NCBI GenBank assembly: GCA_948567375.1
Contig: OX419762.1
Coordinates: 12,840,001-12,904,000, forward strand
Reading direction: 5' to 3'
Length of the DNA stretch: 64,000 bases
From: Lunularia cruciata
Lineage: Eukaryota > Streptophyta > Marchantiopsida > Lunulariales > Lunulariaceae
Shown here: piece by piece, positions 33,657 through 45,056 of the stretch
Position numbering within the stretch: the first letter of the stretch is position 1
How the letters are laid out: every line of letters starts with the position of its first letter
Position numbers and translations under genes: made by a program
Notes under the pieces: model-generated
Database searches by the model: none
The model's input: only the letters and a program-made list of their open reading frames with translations
What the model was told of the DNA's origin: nothing

Positions 33657-34889
33657 ATGGTGTCTGGTTGGCATGCATCTACCTTTCTCTATATATTTTC
33701 TAAGACTTTGGTGGTATCTCTCTCAATGCATACAAGAGGAGTTATTAAGGTCACAGATCTAGAGAGTGGAGATAGTGGTACAATTCAGCAAGACATTCAT
33801 GATGATGTCTTAGTGATGGACTATCTTTGCACTGGTGTTGTGGGTGGCACAATTGGGGCCAAGGAGAGAGACCGTGTCTTTCAGCAAGCTAGGTGGTTCA
33901 AATTGGAGGGCAAACACCTTTTGCGTGTATGGGAGGATGGTAGAGTGAGAGTAGTACCACTTCTATCTCAAAGACTATAGTTGGTTTGTCATGCTCATGA
34001 GGAGCTAGGACATTTTGGAGTAAAGCGTACATATAGCTTACTCTAGAGTCATTATTGGTGGTGCGGTATGCATACCAATGTAGATATTTTGTTGCCAGAT
34101 GTGTAGTTTGTGACCAAGTTAGAACATTGTTCAATGCTCCTATGCCATAGTTACACCCATTACCTATCATGAGATTGGGTTATCATTGGCGTTTGGAATT
34201 TGTTGGACCTTTATCATTGACTGTGAGACATCATTAATGTGTTTTGGTGATGATGGAGCACTTCTCTAAGTGGATTGAGTTGGTGGCACTTCCTGACAAT
34301 TCAAATGAAGGGACGGCTTAGTCATTCCTAGATCGGGTTCTTAGTCATTTTGGTACACTAGTTGAGGTCTTGACTGATCAAGGTATAGATTTCTTGGGGA
34401 GTTTTATGTCTTGTGTGATAAGGCTTTGATTGATCATCGTATTACATCCCAAGATCACTCTGAGGCAAATGGCTTAGCAGAGAGAGTGGTTCAAACAATG
34501 AAGAGAGGATTGCAAAAGTATGGTTTGCAGAGAAACCACCAAAGACCACTTACCTTGGTTGGCCATGGGCTATCAATTCAGCCGGCATGCCTCCTTAGCA
34601 TTCTTCTCTCCTTACTTGCTACTCTATGGACAAGATCTTGATTTACTTACAGCCATTTATCGAGATGCTATTGTAGTTTTGGACTTGGGATGATTCAGAT
34701 GCATGGATGAGCGCATGTTCTCAACGGGCACAGATCTTTTGGAGAGTGATGCCAATGGCCTTTGAGAACTTGGCAATTGCTCAACATAAAGATCCCTTAC
34801 ACTATGCTACTATTTGAGGAGGAGGTTATAGACCCTCAATCCATCAAGTTCATCCAAGGGACTATGTATATCTACAACAGAGAGCACCG
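33657..34889 (+). pseudogene. Integrase of family B element B2
   Basis: An open N-terminal frame 33657-33980 includes IQQDIHDDVLVMDYLCTGVV and LLRVWEDGRVRVVPLLSQRL. Beyond it, HAHEELGHFGVKRTYSLL supplies the His ligands of the HHCC module. The first catalytic region (LGYHWRLEFVGP-like, near 34175) and second (LTDQGIDFLG, near 34372) are recognisable, and the third reads SEANGLAERVVQTMKRGLQK (34459-34518) with Glu kept. Frameshifts scatter it over three frames. Confidence 0.78.
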
Positions 34890-35223
34890 ATGACACTTGC
34901 TGTTTCTATAAGCTGCACTACCTTGAGAGTGCATGAGGTTTTGCCATCTGGAGTCCTTGTGTTGGAAGGAAGTGATGGAGTTGTTTGGAAGGATCATGTG
35001 CGCAATCGTGTGCCATCCCAACTCCCAAACATTGATGGTATTATAGACCCAAGCTTCGCACTTGTACGTGCAAGCTTGCGGTGTATGTTATGCAACTCTT
35101 CTGGTGGAGCTGTTATTATGTTAGTGTGTGATAGATATTTGAGAGGATGGCATATGACATGTATTGACTCCTCCCCTCATAGTAGCTCCATAGGGATTGT
35201 GGTTATGTCATAGATGTACTTGA
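34890..35223 (+). pseudogene. Integrase tail and PHD finger of B2 pol
   Basis: The frame from 34890 reads VHEVLPSGVLVLEGSDG, VKDHVRN-type segment and NIDGIIDPSFALVRASLR, then a PHD finger: C-x2-C at 35082-35093, MLVCDRYLRGWHMTC, and after a +1 shift near 35160-35195, GLWLCHRCT and a stop at 35221-35223. Seven of eight zinc ligands (Cys4-His-Cys3) are visible; the fourth is Tyr (TAT), as in B1. PHD fingers in general read histone H3 tails; here it sits where chromoviruses carry a chromodomain. Functional role is inference. Confidence 0.8.
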
Positions 35224-35391
35224 CTTATAGCTAGTTCATCCTATATATGGTATAGATTGCAAACAAGCTACTAACGATGGGGCTTAAGAACACCTGACCT
35301 CTTGATCTTTACCCATCATAGGGTATACCATATACTTGGAATAAATGGCTAGTTCAAGTTAGAGGGACCTAAATGCCAACTAAGGAGTAAT

Positions 35392-35950
35392 TGTAGCACT
35401 TTATAGTCTATGTATGACTTATGTGTGAATTATGTGTCTATAGTGTATAATGTTGATAGTGATGAATGTTGTGTAGCAATGTATATATGCATGATAGTTG
35501 GCATACTTCTTGTAGTGTTGCATCTAGATTGTTCAGACACTAGAGTTGCAATGATAGTAGTTAGAGGTAGTTTAGCAGTCACTCGTAAACTACTTTCTAA
35601 TGGTCAGATTTTGTGTTTGGAGTATTGACTTCATGGTAGGGCCCAACGTCACTTTGCAGTATTTGCACCGTTGAGTGTGCCGTCAGTGGGACCATTAGGG
35701 TTTCAAACCTAGCTCAAGTCTAGAGGTATACTTTTGAAATGTAGCCCCATAGAGCTCACTTCTCTAATGTTGAGCCTTTGAGTTCTTGGCTATGGTGAAT
35801 AGAGGCCGGCGAGCGTCAAATAGATTCTCTTAGCTAGAGTGGGTGTGGCTTGACTGTAATTAGTACCCAATTGTTGACAACTTATAGAGTGACAGATCAA
35901 ATACTGATTTGAGTTGAGTTAATTTGAGTGGGTGCAAACGAATTGATTAT
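35392..35950 (+). repeat. 3' LTR of family B element B2
   Basis: Starts TGTAGCACTTTATAG after a purine-rich CTAAGGAGTAAT and aligns with 22342-22938. Confidence 0.75.
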
Positions 35951-36038
35951 TATGACACTTTAGAGTCCATGTATGATTTATGTGTAAGTTATGTGTCTAT
36001 AGCGATGTATGTTGTGTAGCAATGTATATATGCACAAC
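35951..36038 (+). repeat. Second partial family B LTR start after B2
   Basis: TATGACACTTTAGAGTCC repeats the first 90 or so bases of the LTR immediately after it, ending near TATATATGCACAA, the same point as in B1. Confidence 0.7.
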
Positions 36039-36307
36039 AAGAGATATACACAAAGTAATATGGGAAAGGTTGATTCCATAATCATGCTTTACACTTTTGA
36101 ATATAAAGTATTATGGTTGAAATTCAAGATCTTGTTTTATAGTCATGATCATGGAGGAATTTAGTGGTCCTGGTTTCAAATATGTGGACATTGTCTTGTG
36201 GTGAATGACTTCCTCTTCATAGACATGGAATACGGTAGAAAGTCTAATATATTGTGCTTTTGTTTAATTTGTCCTCTTTCTACATTTTATCTTGTTGGTT
36301 TACTCTA

Positions 36308-36500
36308 GGCCAGCCCCAACTTCGAGTCAAATTCTTTGTTTCGCTTGAAAATCTAATCCTTCCGCATTGAATTCTGGTCCGCCGCAGCTTTGAATCAAAT
36401 TCTTTATTTCACTTGGAAATCTAGTTTCTTCAGGTTTAATTCCAGTCCGACTACAACTTTGGATTGAATTCTTCGTTCAACTTGACGATCTAACTAAAAC
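36308..36500. repeat. Degenerate minisatellite, about 68 bp x 3
   Basis: Three diverged units share the core CAAATTCTTTGTTTC...TTGGAAATCTA (cores near 36326, 36393 and 36462). Confidence 0.7.
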
Positions 36501-36879
36501 TGAATTTTGTTTAGAGATTAGGAGGTTTCACTTTAGCAATATCAACGTCAATAACCCTTTTATATAGGATTCTACGGGATGTCCCATAGATTAGGGCATT
36601 TCAATAATGTCTTTTTCATTCCCCATAAAAGTTCTGTAATTTTATTTTAATATCCATGGAATATTTTACAAATAGTGGGTTATTTTACAAGTAGTAAGTG
36701 ATGGATTACTTGAGAAGAAGATTATTCATTTGAACTCTTCATAATAAATGTTCATAAGATTATTCATTTTAGAAAAGATTCATTTGAAAAAAGTTTAACT
36801 CAAGTTATCTTTAATGAAAACAATATTGGACTAGATTATTTGTTGTATTTATATGTGTGTGCATTTTATGACACTAGTG

Positions 36880-37345
36880 TTTTGAATGTCTAAATTTTGC
36901 ATGTTATTGGGCATGGTGTGTGTCTCTCAATTTTTCTATCATAAAGTAAGTCTAATATTTTAAGATTTAAAAGCATGTTAGTGGGTTTAGGGTGTCTCTC
37001 AAGTTTTGTTGCAGATAGGCTAAGTCTAGTATTTCAAGATTTTAAGTCATGTTAGTGCGCATGGTGTGTTTCCAAGTTTTGTTGTGACAAGCTAGGTCTA
37101 ATATTTCAAGATTTAAAGTTATGTTAGTGGTACGGTGGTTTGCTTAGGTTTCACCGTGGCAGTCTAAATCTCAGTTTTCAAAATTTAAAGTCATGTTAGT
37201 AGGTACGGTGTATCACTTCGGTTTTGTTGTGACATGTGATAGGCTAAGTCTAAATTTCAAGATTTAAAGTCAAGCTAAGTTGAAATATTAATGGGTATTG
37301 TGTGTTGTTTGGATTTTTCTCTGGTAGGTTAAATCAAATATTTAA
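36880..37345. repeat. Degenerate minisatellite, about 72-76 bp x 6
   Basis: Units built on TTTAAAGTCATGTTAGTGGG and GTTTTGTTGTGACAGGCTAA, with CATGTTAGT cores at 36900, 36974, 37048, 37120 and 37192 and a last diverged unit near 37280. Confidence 0.8.
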
Positions 37346-37426
37346 ATCAAGCTAAATTGAAATGTCGAAGTGCGAATTGAAATTATTAACATTAACACTA
37401 AATGTATTCATATTAGCCTTCACCAA

Positions 37427-37560
37427 AGTTAGATTTTATCACCTAAAAGCATTTGGAATGAGAATGTAACACATCAAAGTTAGACTTCATTATCTAAAAG
37501 TATTTGAAATGAGAATGTAACAGAAGTTAGATTTTATCACCTAAAACTATTAGATTTGAA
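37427..37560. repeat. Short tandem repeat, about 46-51 bp x 3
   Basis: AAGTTAGATTTTATCACC starts at 37427, 37478 and 37524, with ATGAGAATGTAACA between units. Confidence 0.8.
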
Positions 37561-38481
37561 ACCTGGAAGTTAGTTCTAGAAATATTTGAGTTTGGAATTT
37601 GAAATGGAAGTATTAATCTTGTTCATGAAAATAACCATATTGCGTGAAACTATTCACCTTGTTCACGGGAAATAAATATATTGTAGCCACCTTTTAAGGA
37701 TAAGTTCAGGTATGAAAGTGTATACGTGAGATGTCGTTGTAAAGAGAAGTGTTAGCACTATATTGAAAGGGGGTTGTTGTACAGAGTAAGGGGGTGTCAG
37801 CGCTATATCAAAGTCTGGTGGTTGTACGAGCAGTGAAACGTCATCCTTAGAATCGACTATTCTCTTTCCTTCTCCCATATGTAAGATCTTCAAAATTCTG
37901 GGAAAGTTTAAGATTTTGGGATAGAGAAGACTTCGTATCTTTGAAAGGGAGGAATCTAACATGCGGGAAAGGATTTAAGAGAGTTCACATTCGAGGGAAA
38001 AGATTTATTAATGTCTAAGGGAACCTCAACATAAGTGAAGTGAAATCGAACATTAAATTTTGATGGAATTAACTTGTAAAATTTCCAATAGAAAACTGAC
38101 TCAAAAGAAAAGTCGTTTACTTTTATACACATATAAATATAAAAAGTGTTGGCATTACATATGGGAAAATTTGTGGTCCCGAGCTTTACTAATCACTAAA
38201 CTATGTATCATTCTTACTGCTATGCTACTACTATTAAAATAACTAGGAGAACTCTAATTGCAGTATCTTTATTTCTTTTGTAATTACAGAAGAAATGAAG
38301 ATATTGTTATTGATATAGAGAGCGATAAGAATCAAAGGTACTGTAATTACAATACCGCTCACTCTTATCTCTCTCTCGATACCTTTCACTTTTCAATAGC
38401 CTTGTTTACTTACTCATAGGGAAAAAACAATTGTAGACATGGGGCAAACACTGGATTGCGTTTATAATATTCACGTAAATC

Positions 38482-38519
<38 letters not shown>

Positions 38520-41125
38520 ATTGGATGTTACGTGGTAACTATTGAGTTTCTTTTGACTGGGAAATATATCTTGTGTCTATTGTGAAGTGGTGGAGGAAGT
38601 CAAATCAACTTCAACCGGATAATTTTGGTTGAGCGAGGAATCTAGTAATTGAGATGATTAAGACTCGGCAAACTTTGCGAGAGGGTAGATTCATAACCGG
38701 AGACAATACGTTATTTTGCTAATCGTTGGATGGAATTGTATCTTGATGAATTAATTCTATGTGGTGCATGAGTGAAAATTACCATTACCCAGTTGAGGAA
38801 AGTCCAGATGTCCCCGATAACGACTCCATGTTAGATAGATCTTTGAATTTATCCAGATGTAAACCGAAAAGAGAAACAAAGGTGGTAGAATCTACAAGAG
38901 GAAGTATAAAGCGACAAGAGAAACAAGGGTAGAATCTACAATAGGAGGATAGTGACAGTCCGGGACTCATAGAAAGAACTCTCACTTCAAGAAGAGAGGG
39001 TGTCCCGTCCATCGCATTAGCGTTCAGTGAAACTCAAATACTCAAATCAAAACCTTAAAATCTGAAGTGCACGTTCCTAAGTACTCCTGATTCGGTTTAC
39101 GAGGCCTTTCATCCAATTTATGGATCAGTCTATCTCCTGTAAATTCCGCAACTGAAAGCCCCTATACCTCATGTGGATTTAGTTACCTTAAGAGAAAAGG
39201 TGACCCGCATAAAATAAACGAAGGATGGGAAGACCCATCAAGCCGTGCAAAGGAGAGAAAAAAAAGATAAAATGGAACTAACTCCAATAGAGTCTATATG
39301 ATAAATCTGCTCTAGCGCACCATTTAGTTATCATAAGCGGAGAACATATCATGAGAAATGTGAGAGGAGGGGGTCGCTTCATTATGTGCATGCAAATGGT
39401 CCCATGATGCTCTTTATTGTGGTTAATTTTTACTTATACTTTTTTCCATTTTTAAACAAATTTATAAGGCGGCCCATGACCGTCTTTGACTCTCTCATAC
39501 TCTAACGAACATATAAAGATTGAAAAACTAATATACGTCCGTCACGGAAAAACTATCTTTCTTAGCATTATTTTTTAATGTCGATGCAATGAAATTTGTA
39601 AACATTAACATAGTATTATTGATGGATCTTTCATAAAATAGTTTTTTCGAGATTTGCATTTGGCACATGAGAATGGGGTGGATGCATTTTATATCAATAT
39701 GTAGTTCGAACATGAACATATATAAAAAATTAGAGATTTTCTCAAAATAGAATATAATATATAAAGTGCGGGAAGATTTATGTTGATATAGAAATCTTCG
39801 CTTATATTACTGTTACTACATAAGTGTTTACGAATATGGTTATTTTCATATTCTAAAAATAAAATCTATATATGCCAATTTTTTTATTATGTATCCATCA
39901 AAAAGTTTGACATAAATGAGTATCAGTTTTGGTCGTTGTCATTCTGTTCACACTATTGTGCAAATCGTTTTTTAATTGTAGGCTTTGAAGAATTTCCCGC
40001 TCGCCTGAGTACCTACCAAAAGAAAATGAGTGATTAACATTCAACTTTTTTAAATCTGTAACAACAACGAACATGAATGAAGTATATACTTGTAATAACA
40101 AACAACGATTCATTTTAACAATGATTCAATTTCAACATGCGTAATGTCGGTATAACAAGGCTAATTGACATGACTCGATTAATTCGCCATGAAAGCAACG
40201 GTATTGTATTTTCACTACACATATAACGGTAATCTAAAAGGCAAAGAAAAACCCTTCACAAGGTTCGCCCGGAAAACCTGACAAGATGGTGGGGCACTAC
40301 AGTACCTCGATCAGTTCGATAGACCGCAAAAGCAAAGTCACAAGTTGTTGCGGGTGTAGATGTAGACTCGCGGGGTGTTATCGCAACAGTGAGAGCGGAA
40401 GAAATCTGGCCTCATGTGGGAAGCGAGGAGGAGCAGATTCGTGTCGATCACAAGTAGCGAAGTGTATGCAACTGCTCGTCCGAGGCAATCGGACCAAGTA
40501 AGAGATCTTAATGGTGTTCTCATCCTACGAGGTGCTCTGCCGGGGTATCTTGAGCTATCGTTTCGGGTTTATATAGTTCGGATTTCGAAAATTTGGTTTC
40601 AGTAGAGGACGTTCAGGAGTCCTCAAACTAGCTTTTGGATAGTCACTCCGTCCGATTAGTGATATGGTGGACATTTGTGGACGTCATCCGGTTGTATCAG
40701 TTGGAAAACGTGAGAATACCAAGTTTCTCCAAGGTTTTCGGTGTTAGCTTACTGCGTGATTGTCCACAGAACTGAGCCTGATATCCGGAAACATGACGAC
40801 CATAGGAGCTGCTAAGCCGGTAATTCGCTCTTCTGCATTTGTCTGTTACAGAAATAAAGGGTCTTGGTTGCAATTAATCAGAATAAGCTGCTGCAATCAA
40901 GTTACGATTTGATTCTACACCTTTTACAGTCCATGTCACGATTTCATCGGGATCAGTTGACTGTAGTGGAATGATCTTTCATTCGATAAGCCCATCTGGT
41001 TATGGTTTAGCTCTAGGTCATCAGATGAACATGTTACCGTCCACGTTGCTATTGTTGAAATAGATTAATTAATCGGATAGATTAATTTGATCGGATTTTG
41101 GGATCATCTAACCGTTGTGTACGAT
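37561..41125. other. Intergenic, no gene recognised
   Basis: AT-rich to mixed sequence. It holds an (AT)n run at 38485-38517 and a roughly 40-bp direct duplication (AAGAGAAACAA...GTAGAATCTACAA) at about 38869-38945. GC rises from about 40200, and small frames at 40286-40605 (60-71 codons) have no domain. This part may contain the promoter or 5' exons of the downstream NB-ARC gene, but I cannot show that. Confidence 0.5.
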
Positions 41126-42338
41126 GTTCAGGTGAGCGGCATGATATACGAACTATACAGGCCTGATAAGGAGAAAAGAAAATTGGAAATTTTATTTTCC
41201 ATGGGCTTCAATTTGACAGTCTAGAACCTGAGATCCACCTATCTACTTGGAAGTCGGGAGATTTGGCATCACAGGAAATTTGGCCGAAGATCTGGCTTCC
41301 TGAGCGATTTCCATCAGCTAGAATTTTAACTATAAGATATGATTTTTCTATCATAACCACAGATGATAGTGGTAGATTTGATCTTCATAATGCAGAGGAA
41401 AATCTGGCCCGTGATCTTTAGATCACGCAGGGGTCGGAAAGTCGACTGCTTGCCCAGTGATATTTGTTGGTCACGGGGTCGGTGGACTTTTGATCAAGCA
41501 GTTGTGTATGCATGTCAATCAGAGCAGCAGTTTGTCAAGGCTGCCACAAGAAAAAGTGAAGATGGAGTGTTTGTTAAGGAGCGTCAAAGGGTTATTCTTC
41601 TATGGAACTCCACATGGAGGGATGGCAGAACCTGATGGAATAACCATGCAAAATCCTGGTCCTTTAATGGAGTTCGTAAAATTACTGAGCCCACACGCTG
41701 TAAGACTACACGAAAACCTTGACAACTTGCGTTAGCACTACGAATGGGTTGTTGGTGGAGTTGGAGAGGCCAAGGCAACACGCTTGGCATAGGGAAAACA
41801 AAGACATCGTGGTTAGATTTCATCCTGACAGGAGGTTCTTCAGGGAGCTGTTCCCAGGTAATAAGCCTCGATAACTCCGTAAGTACCTTCTTCTCCTCAT
41901 CAGAATCCTCGGATGGCTCATTTTCATGCCAAAAACTCAAATCTTACTTACATTATTTGCAAGCTGTGAATGGGTTGTGTCAACCGAGAGCTCCATCTGT
42001 AGTTTAAAACGAAGTGTATCAACAACAGATCTTGATAAACTTCGATTTCCTCTTCACTTGGCTGAGCCCCACGCATCCAAATATTATTGAATGATCAAGA
42101 GCAGGTCAGTATTTCTATTGAACGCGACATGTTAAAAGTCATAGGGGCCTTGACATTTGTCGACGTGTATGTACAGGATGGTTTTTATGGTATGGTTGTG
42201 CCCGAAAAATCCGCAAGATATGGTACTCACAGTGGTGGATACAAAGTTGTGGATGCGGATCACTTCACACTGTGCCAACCTGAAACCCGGACATCCGACA
42301 GTTACTTACGTTTGGTTGCCTTTGTGGAGCAGGCACGG
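41126..42338 (+). pseudogene. Hydrolase domain exons of the NLR-like gene
   Basis: Pieces in order: IYELYRPDKEKRKLEI (41140-41187, frame 2); FHGLQFDSLEPEIHLSTW and WPKIWLPERFPSARILTIRY with NAEENLARDL (frame 1, to 41419); then, after a one-base loss near 41419, CPVIFVGHGVGGLLIKQL and FFYGTPHGG (frame 3, 41457-41735). A probable exon 42177-42338 reads VVPEKSARYG and DADHFTLCQP and ends at a good GT donor (42339). The nucleophile elbow is GHGVGG: Gly stands where the family has Ser, so the serine nucleophile is missing. A TAG stop lies at 41733. Confidence 0.8.
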
Positions 42339-42497
42339 GTAAAGTTCGTTGCTGCACATGTTCTAACCTATATCTTGTCTGTCAGATTATGCTTCTCTTC
42401 AAGTTGGCTTGATATACTAGAATATCTCTAAGTTGTCCTCTCATATATTACCATCATCACGTATCACAACTAGTTACTCAATCCACGTCTATCGTGC

Positions 42498-42564
42498 AAT
42501 GTTTCAGGTTACTAGAGTAGTAGAAGATCGGGGTTCTTCCACTACTCTAGTAAACTGAAACATT
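42498..42564. repeat. 67-bp near-perfect inverted repeat in an intron
   Basis: Arms 42498-42527 and 42535-42564 pair over 30 bp with two mismatches around a 7-base loop (TCGGGGT). It lies between the hydrolase and NB-ARC exons, just upstream of the NB-ARC coding region. Confidence 0.9.
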
Positions 42565-42639
42565 CAGGTTCTCGTTTGAAAACAAGCCTCAGCACGTATG
42601 TCCCACTTCCAGACATAGGGGCAAGCATTCGGGAAGCGT

Positions 42640-44120
42640 TGGGAAAACGAAGATGTAGTTTTGTTGTATGGCAATCCTGGAAGTGGAAAGTCCACTCTAT
42701 CCAGATACATAAGAGATCACTACTCACGTAGTCCTCATGGACTGGAGGGCATGAACAAAGTTGCAACTGGATCCAGCCGGGATGATACGGTTTTTGAGCC
42801 CAGAAAGTCCATCGTTGTTTTGCTGGAATGGTGGCGCGGGGCGGAGGTTGCATCCAAGCTCTTGGAACTTTTCCAAACCCTCAGTTGAAAGCAAGTTCCA
42901 GGCAAAACTACAGGTCAGATCAAAGTGTTCTGATCAAACAAGAAATACGCAATGCAAGAGACTTTGATAATCTTGGATGACGTCTGCGAACAGCGTTTCA
43001 TCAAAGCTTTCGTTGATGACCTTGCGTTTGATTTACCCGGTCAAGTGAAATTTCCAATCACCTCAAGAAAGGCCACCATATGGAATTCTTCAATTTTCAT
43101 AGAAATTCCACCAATCAGTTTGAAGAATGCAGAACATATCCTGGCAGCGCATGCAGGACTTTCAGACCAAGAACTACCGTCCAACTTGAAGGTTTGACCT
43201 ACCACCTCCATGCAACTCTCGTGATCAATCGCAAAAGATGAATGGAGAAATGGTTCCAATTTCTCATTCTAAATCCTGTATACTGTTGGATACTGAAGCC
43301 ATGTCATACAAAGTCCCTATTATACATCGTCTATTTTTTCAGCCAGGCTAGTTCAAAGCTGAACGTTATTGACTGCTCCACATTTTTTATGATCTCGATG
43401 AAGTTCTCTGTAACTTAACTGAACAGAGCTTAACAGAAACTCGTGCCCGACCATGTTATAAGGAATAATATCTTGCATTGAGTGAAGGAATATCCAGGTT
43501 GTCATATTGCATGACACAAGAGGAAAATCTAATTTAGTCCTACAAAAACTGCAGGGTATTGCTGGCCGTTTGATAAAACAAACAGAGTGCAATCCCTTGG
43601 CTCTGGCTATGGCGGGGTCGAGAATAACCAAGAGCAAGAACACTATCGACAAGGACTGGGACGAGGTGGCAAAAGGCTACTCGACCACCATAAGAGGGGA
43701 AGTGAAAGGCACAGGCACAAGTTCCCGATTCACACCGGTTTTTGGTTCTCCGTACGAAAAAATCATTGGGGAATCATTGCTGATGACATACCATGACCTA
43801 TCAAAGAATTCTCGACGTTTGCTTATCTTGATCGCAAACTGTGAAGGGAAAACCATCCCCGTTCAAGTTGTGCGCAGGTTGTACACTACAGTACAGGAAG
43901 GAGAATATCCAACGACATTCCGCGATCACCTCAAGCAACTGAGAGGCGATGGAACGATGCTGCAAGTGAACGTCAATTCGATTGCAGTCTTTGATCCGGA
44001 ACTTGCTATCAGGTCGTCGAAGCCATACGCGTGCAGTTTGTTGAACTTCGAAAATGGGGGGTTTCACGATTTACATCGGAAGTCATCAACAACCATGATG
44101 AGACCAGAGATAGAGTCGGG
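42640..44120 (+). pseudogene. NB-ARC region of the NLR-like gene
   Basis: ENEDVVLLYGNPGSGKST carries Walker A (42670-42696; GxPGSGKST in place of the plant GGVGKT). The next frame gives RNBS-A-like RGAEVASKLLELFQTLS, then a +1 shift. Kinase-2 LIILDDV is at 42964-42984, RNBS-B-like VKFPITSR, and ILAAHAGLSDQELP before a GT donor at 43192. The next exon starts at 43555 after CAG: CNPLALAMAGSRI (GxP motif, 43588-43626) and an ARC2 region LSKNSRRLLILIANCEGKTI. A frameshift at about 44010 moves to the frame reading RKWGVSRF. Confidence 0.85.
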
Positions 44121-44480
44121 GAGTTGATGGATTCCTTACTGGATACCTGTCGCAATGGGACACCCTCTGTACAAAACACAACAGATGAACACCGCAGCGC
44201 CAGCGAAGAAGTCCTTGCACTTTGCATACTTTATGTAAGGAAGCAGTATGCACAGAGAGCCGCCAAATACCTGGGAATACGTGATCCAGACTGCAAGCTT
44301 TTCAAGGAACTACGGGTTGCGTTAGGAACTCTTGTTATCCTGTTGTGTGAGCAACTCTCAGAGGACGAAGGCCGCCAGTACGAAAGCTCAGAGAGTGAGG
44401 AGGAGAGCAACCAACCGTCATGGAGAGAGAATAAGGGCGAAGTGGTCTTGGACAAATGATTTGTTGTGCGAAGCAGGTAC
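44031..44480 (+). pseudogene. Helical linker of the NLR-like gene
   Basis: A frame of 142 codons, FVELRKWGVSRFTSEVINNH to KGEVVLDK, is rich in Glu/Ser near its end (SEDEGRQYESSESEEE). It sits between NB-ARC and ARM repeats; no domain recognised. A candidate GT donor lies at 44477-44480, followed by an intron to the CAG at 45054-45056. Confidence 0.65.
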
Positions 44481-45056
44481 GGGATGGATACTTCCTGAAG
44501 GATATAGCTGTGTGTTTTTCACCTGGTAAATGCATGAGACCCAATATTCAAACCTTAGTTATAGACATTAAAGGTACCTTCCCTAAACTCCGTGAACCTT
44601 TCTGGTCATGAAATTGTTAGCTATTTCTTATGTGGCTAAGTTAATCAAGGTTACTGTTATTTAAGTTAAATAGCTTTTTGTCCACGTCCACTGGGAGATA
44701 CTAAGCCTATATAGCTCTTACTTGCTCTTGGGGAAATTTCTCATGAACTCCTTGCAATGAACAACGTTGCTATTAACCGAAGCTACATAATTTTGCGAAT
44801 GAACAACCTCTGACGGGTTAATATTTGATTTCATGAGGTTTAATTCTTTTTTATCAGAGATCTTGTTTTAGTTAATAGAGTGGACATCTAGCATGTGCAT
44901 AGGGTTTAAAGATTGAGGCTTTTACGAGGGAATTTCGTAAATCTCGTTTTGTGTTTTTGGCTTTGACTAGAAGTGAGTTACTATAATCACCATAAATTAA
45001 TCCTGTCTAGTTTTGCTTCTAATGAGGGGAAGTGAACGCATTTTCCCCTTGCGCAG
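44481..45056 (+). other. Putative intron before the ARM exon
   Basis: AT-rich, stops in all sense frames, bounded by CAG/GTACGG and a pyrimidine tract TTTTCCCCTTGCGCAG. Confidence 0.6.

Noticed and set aside
40286-40605. Two overlapping Cys/Arg-rich ORFs upstream of the NLR-like gene
   Set aside because: No recognisable domain or splice continuity with the hydrolase exon; kept only as a possible 5' region.
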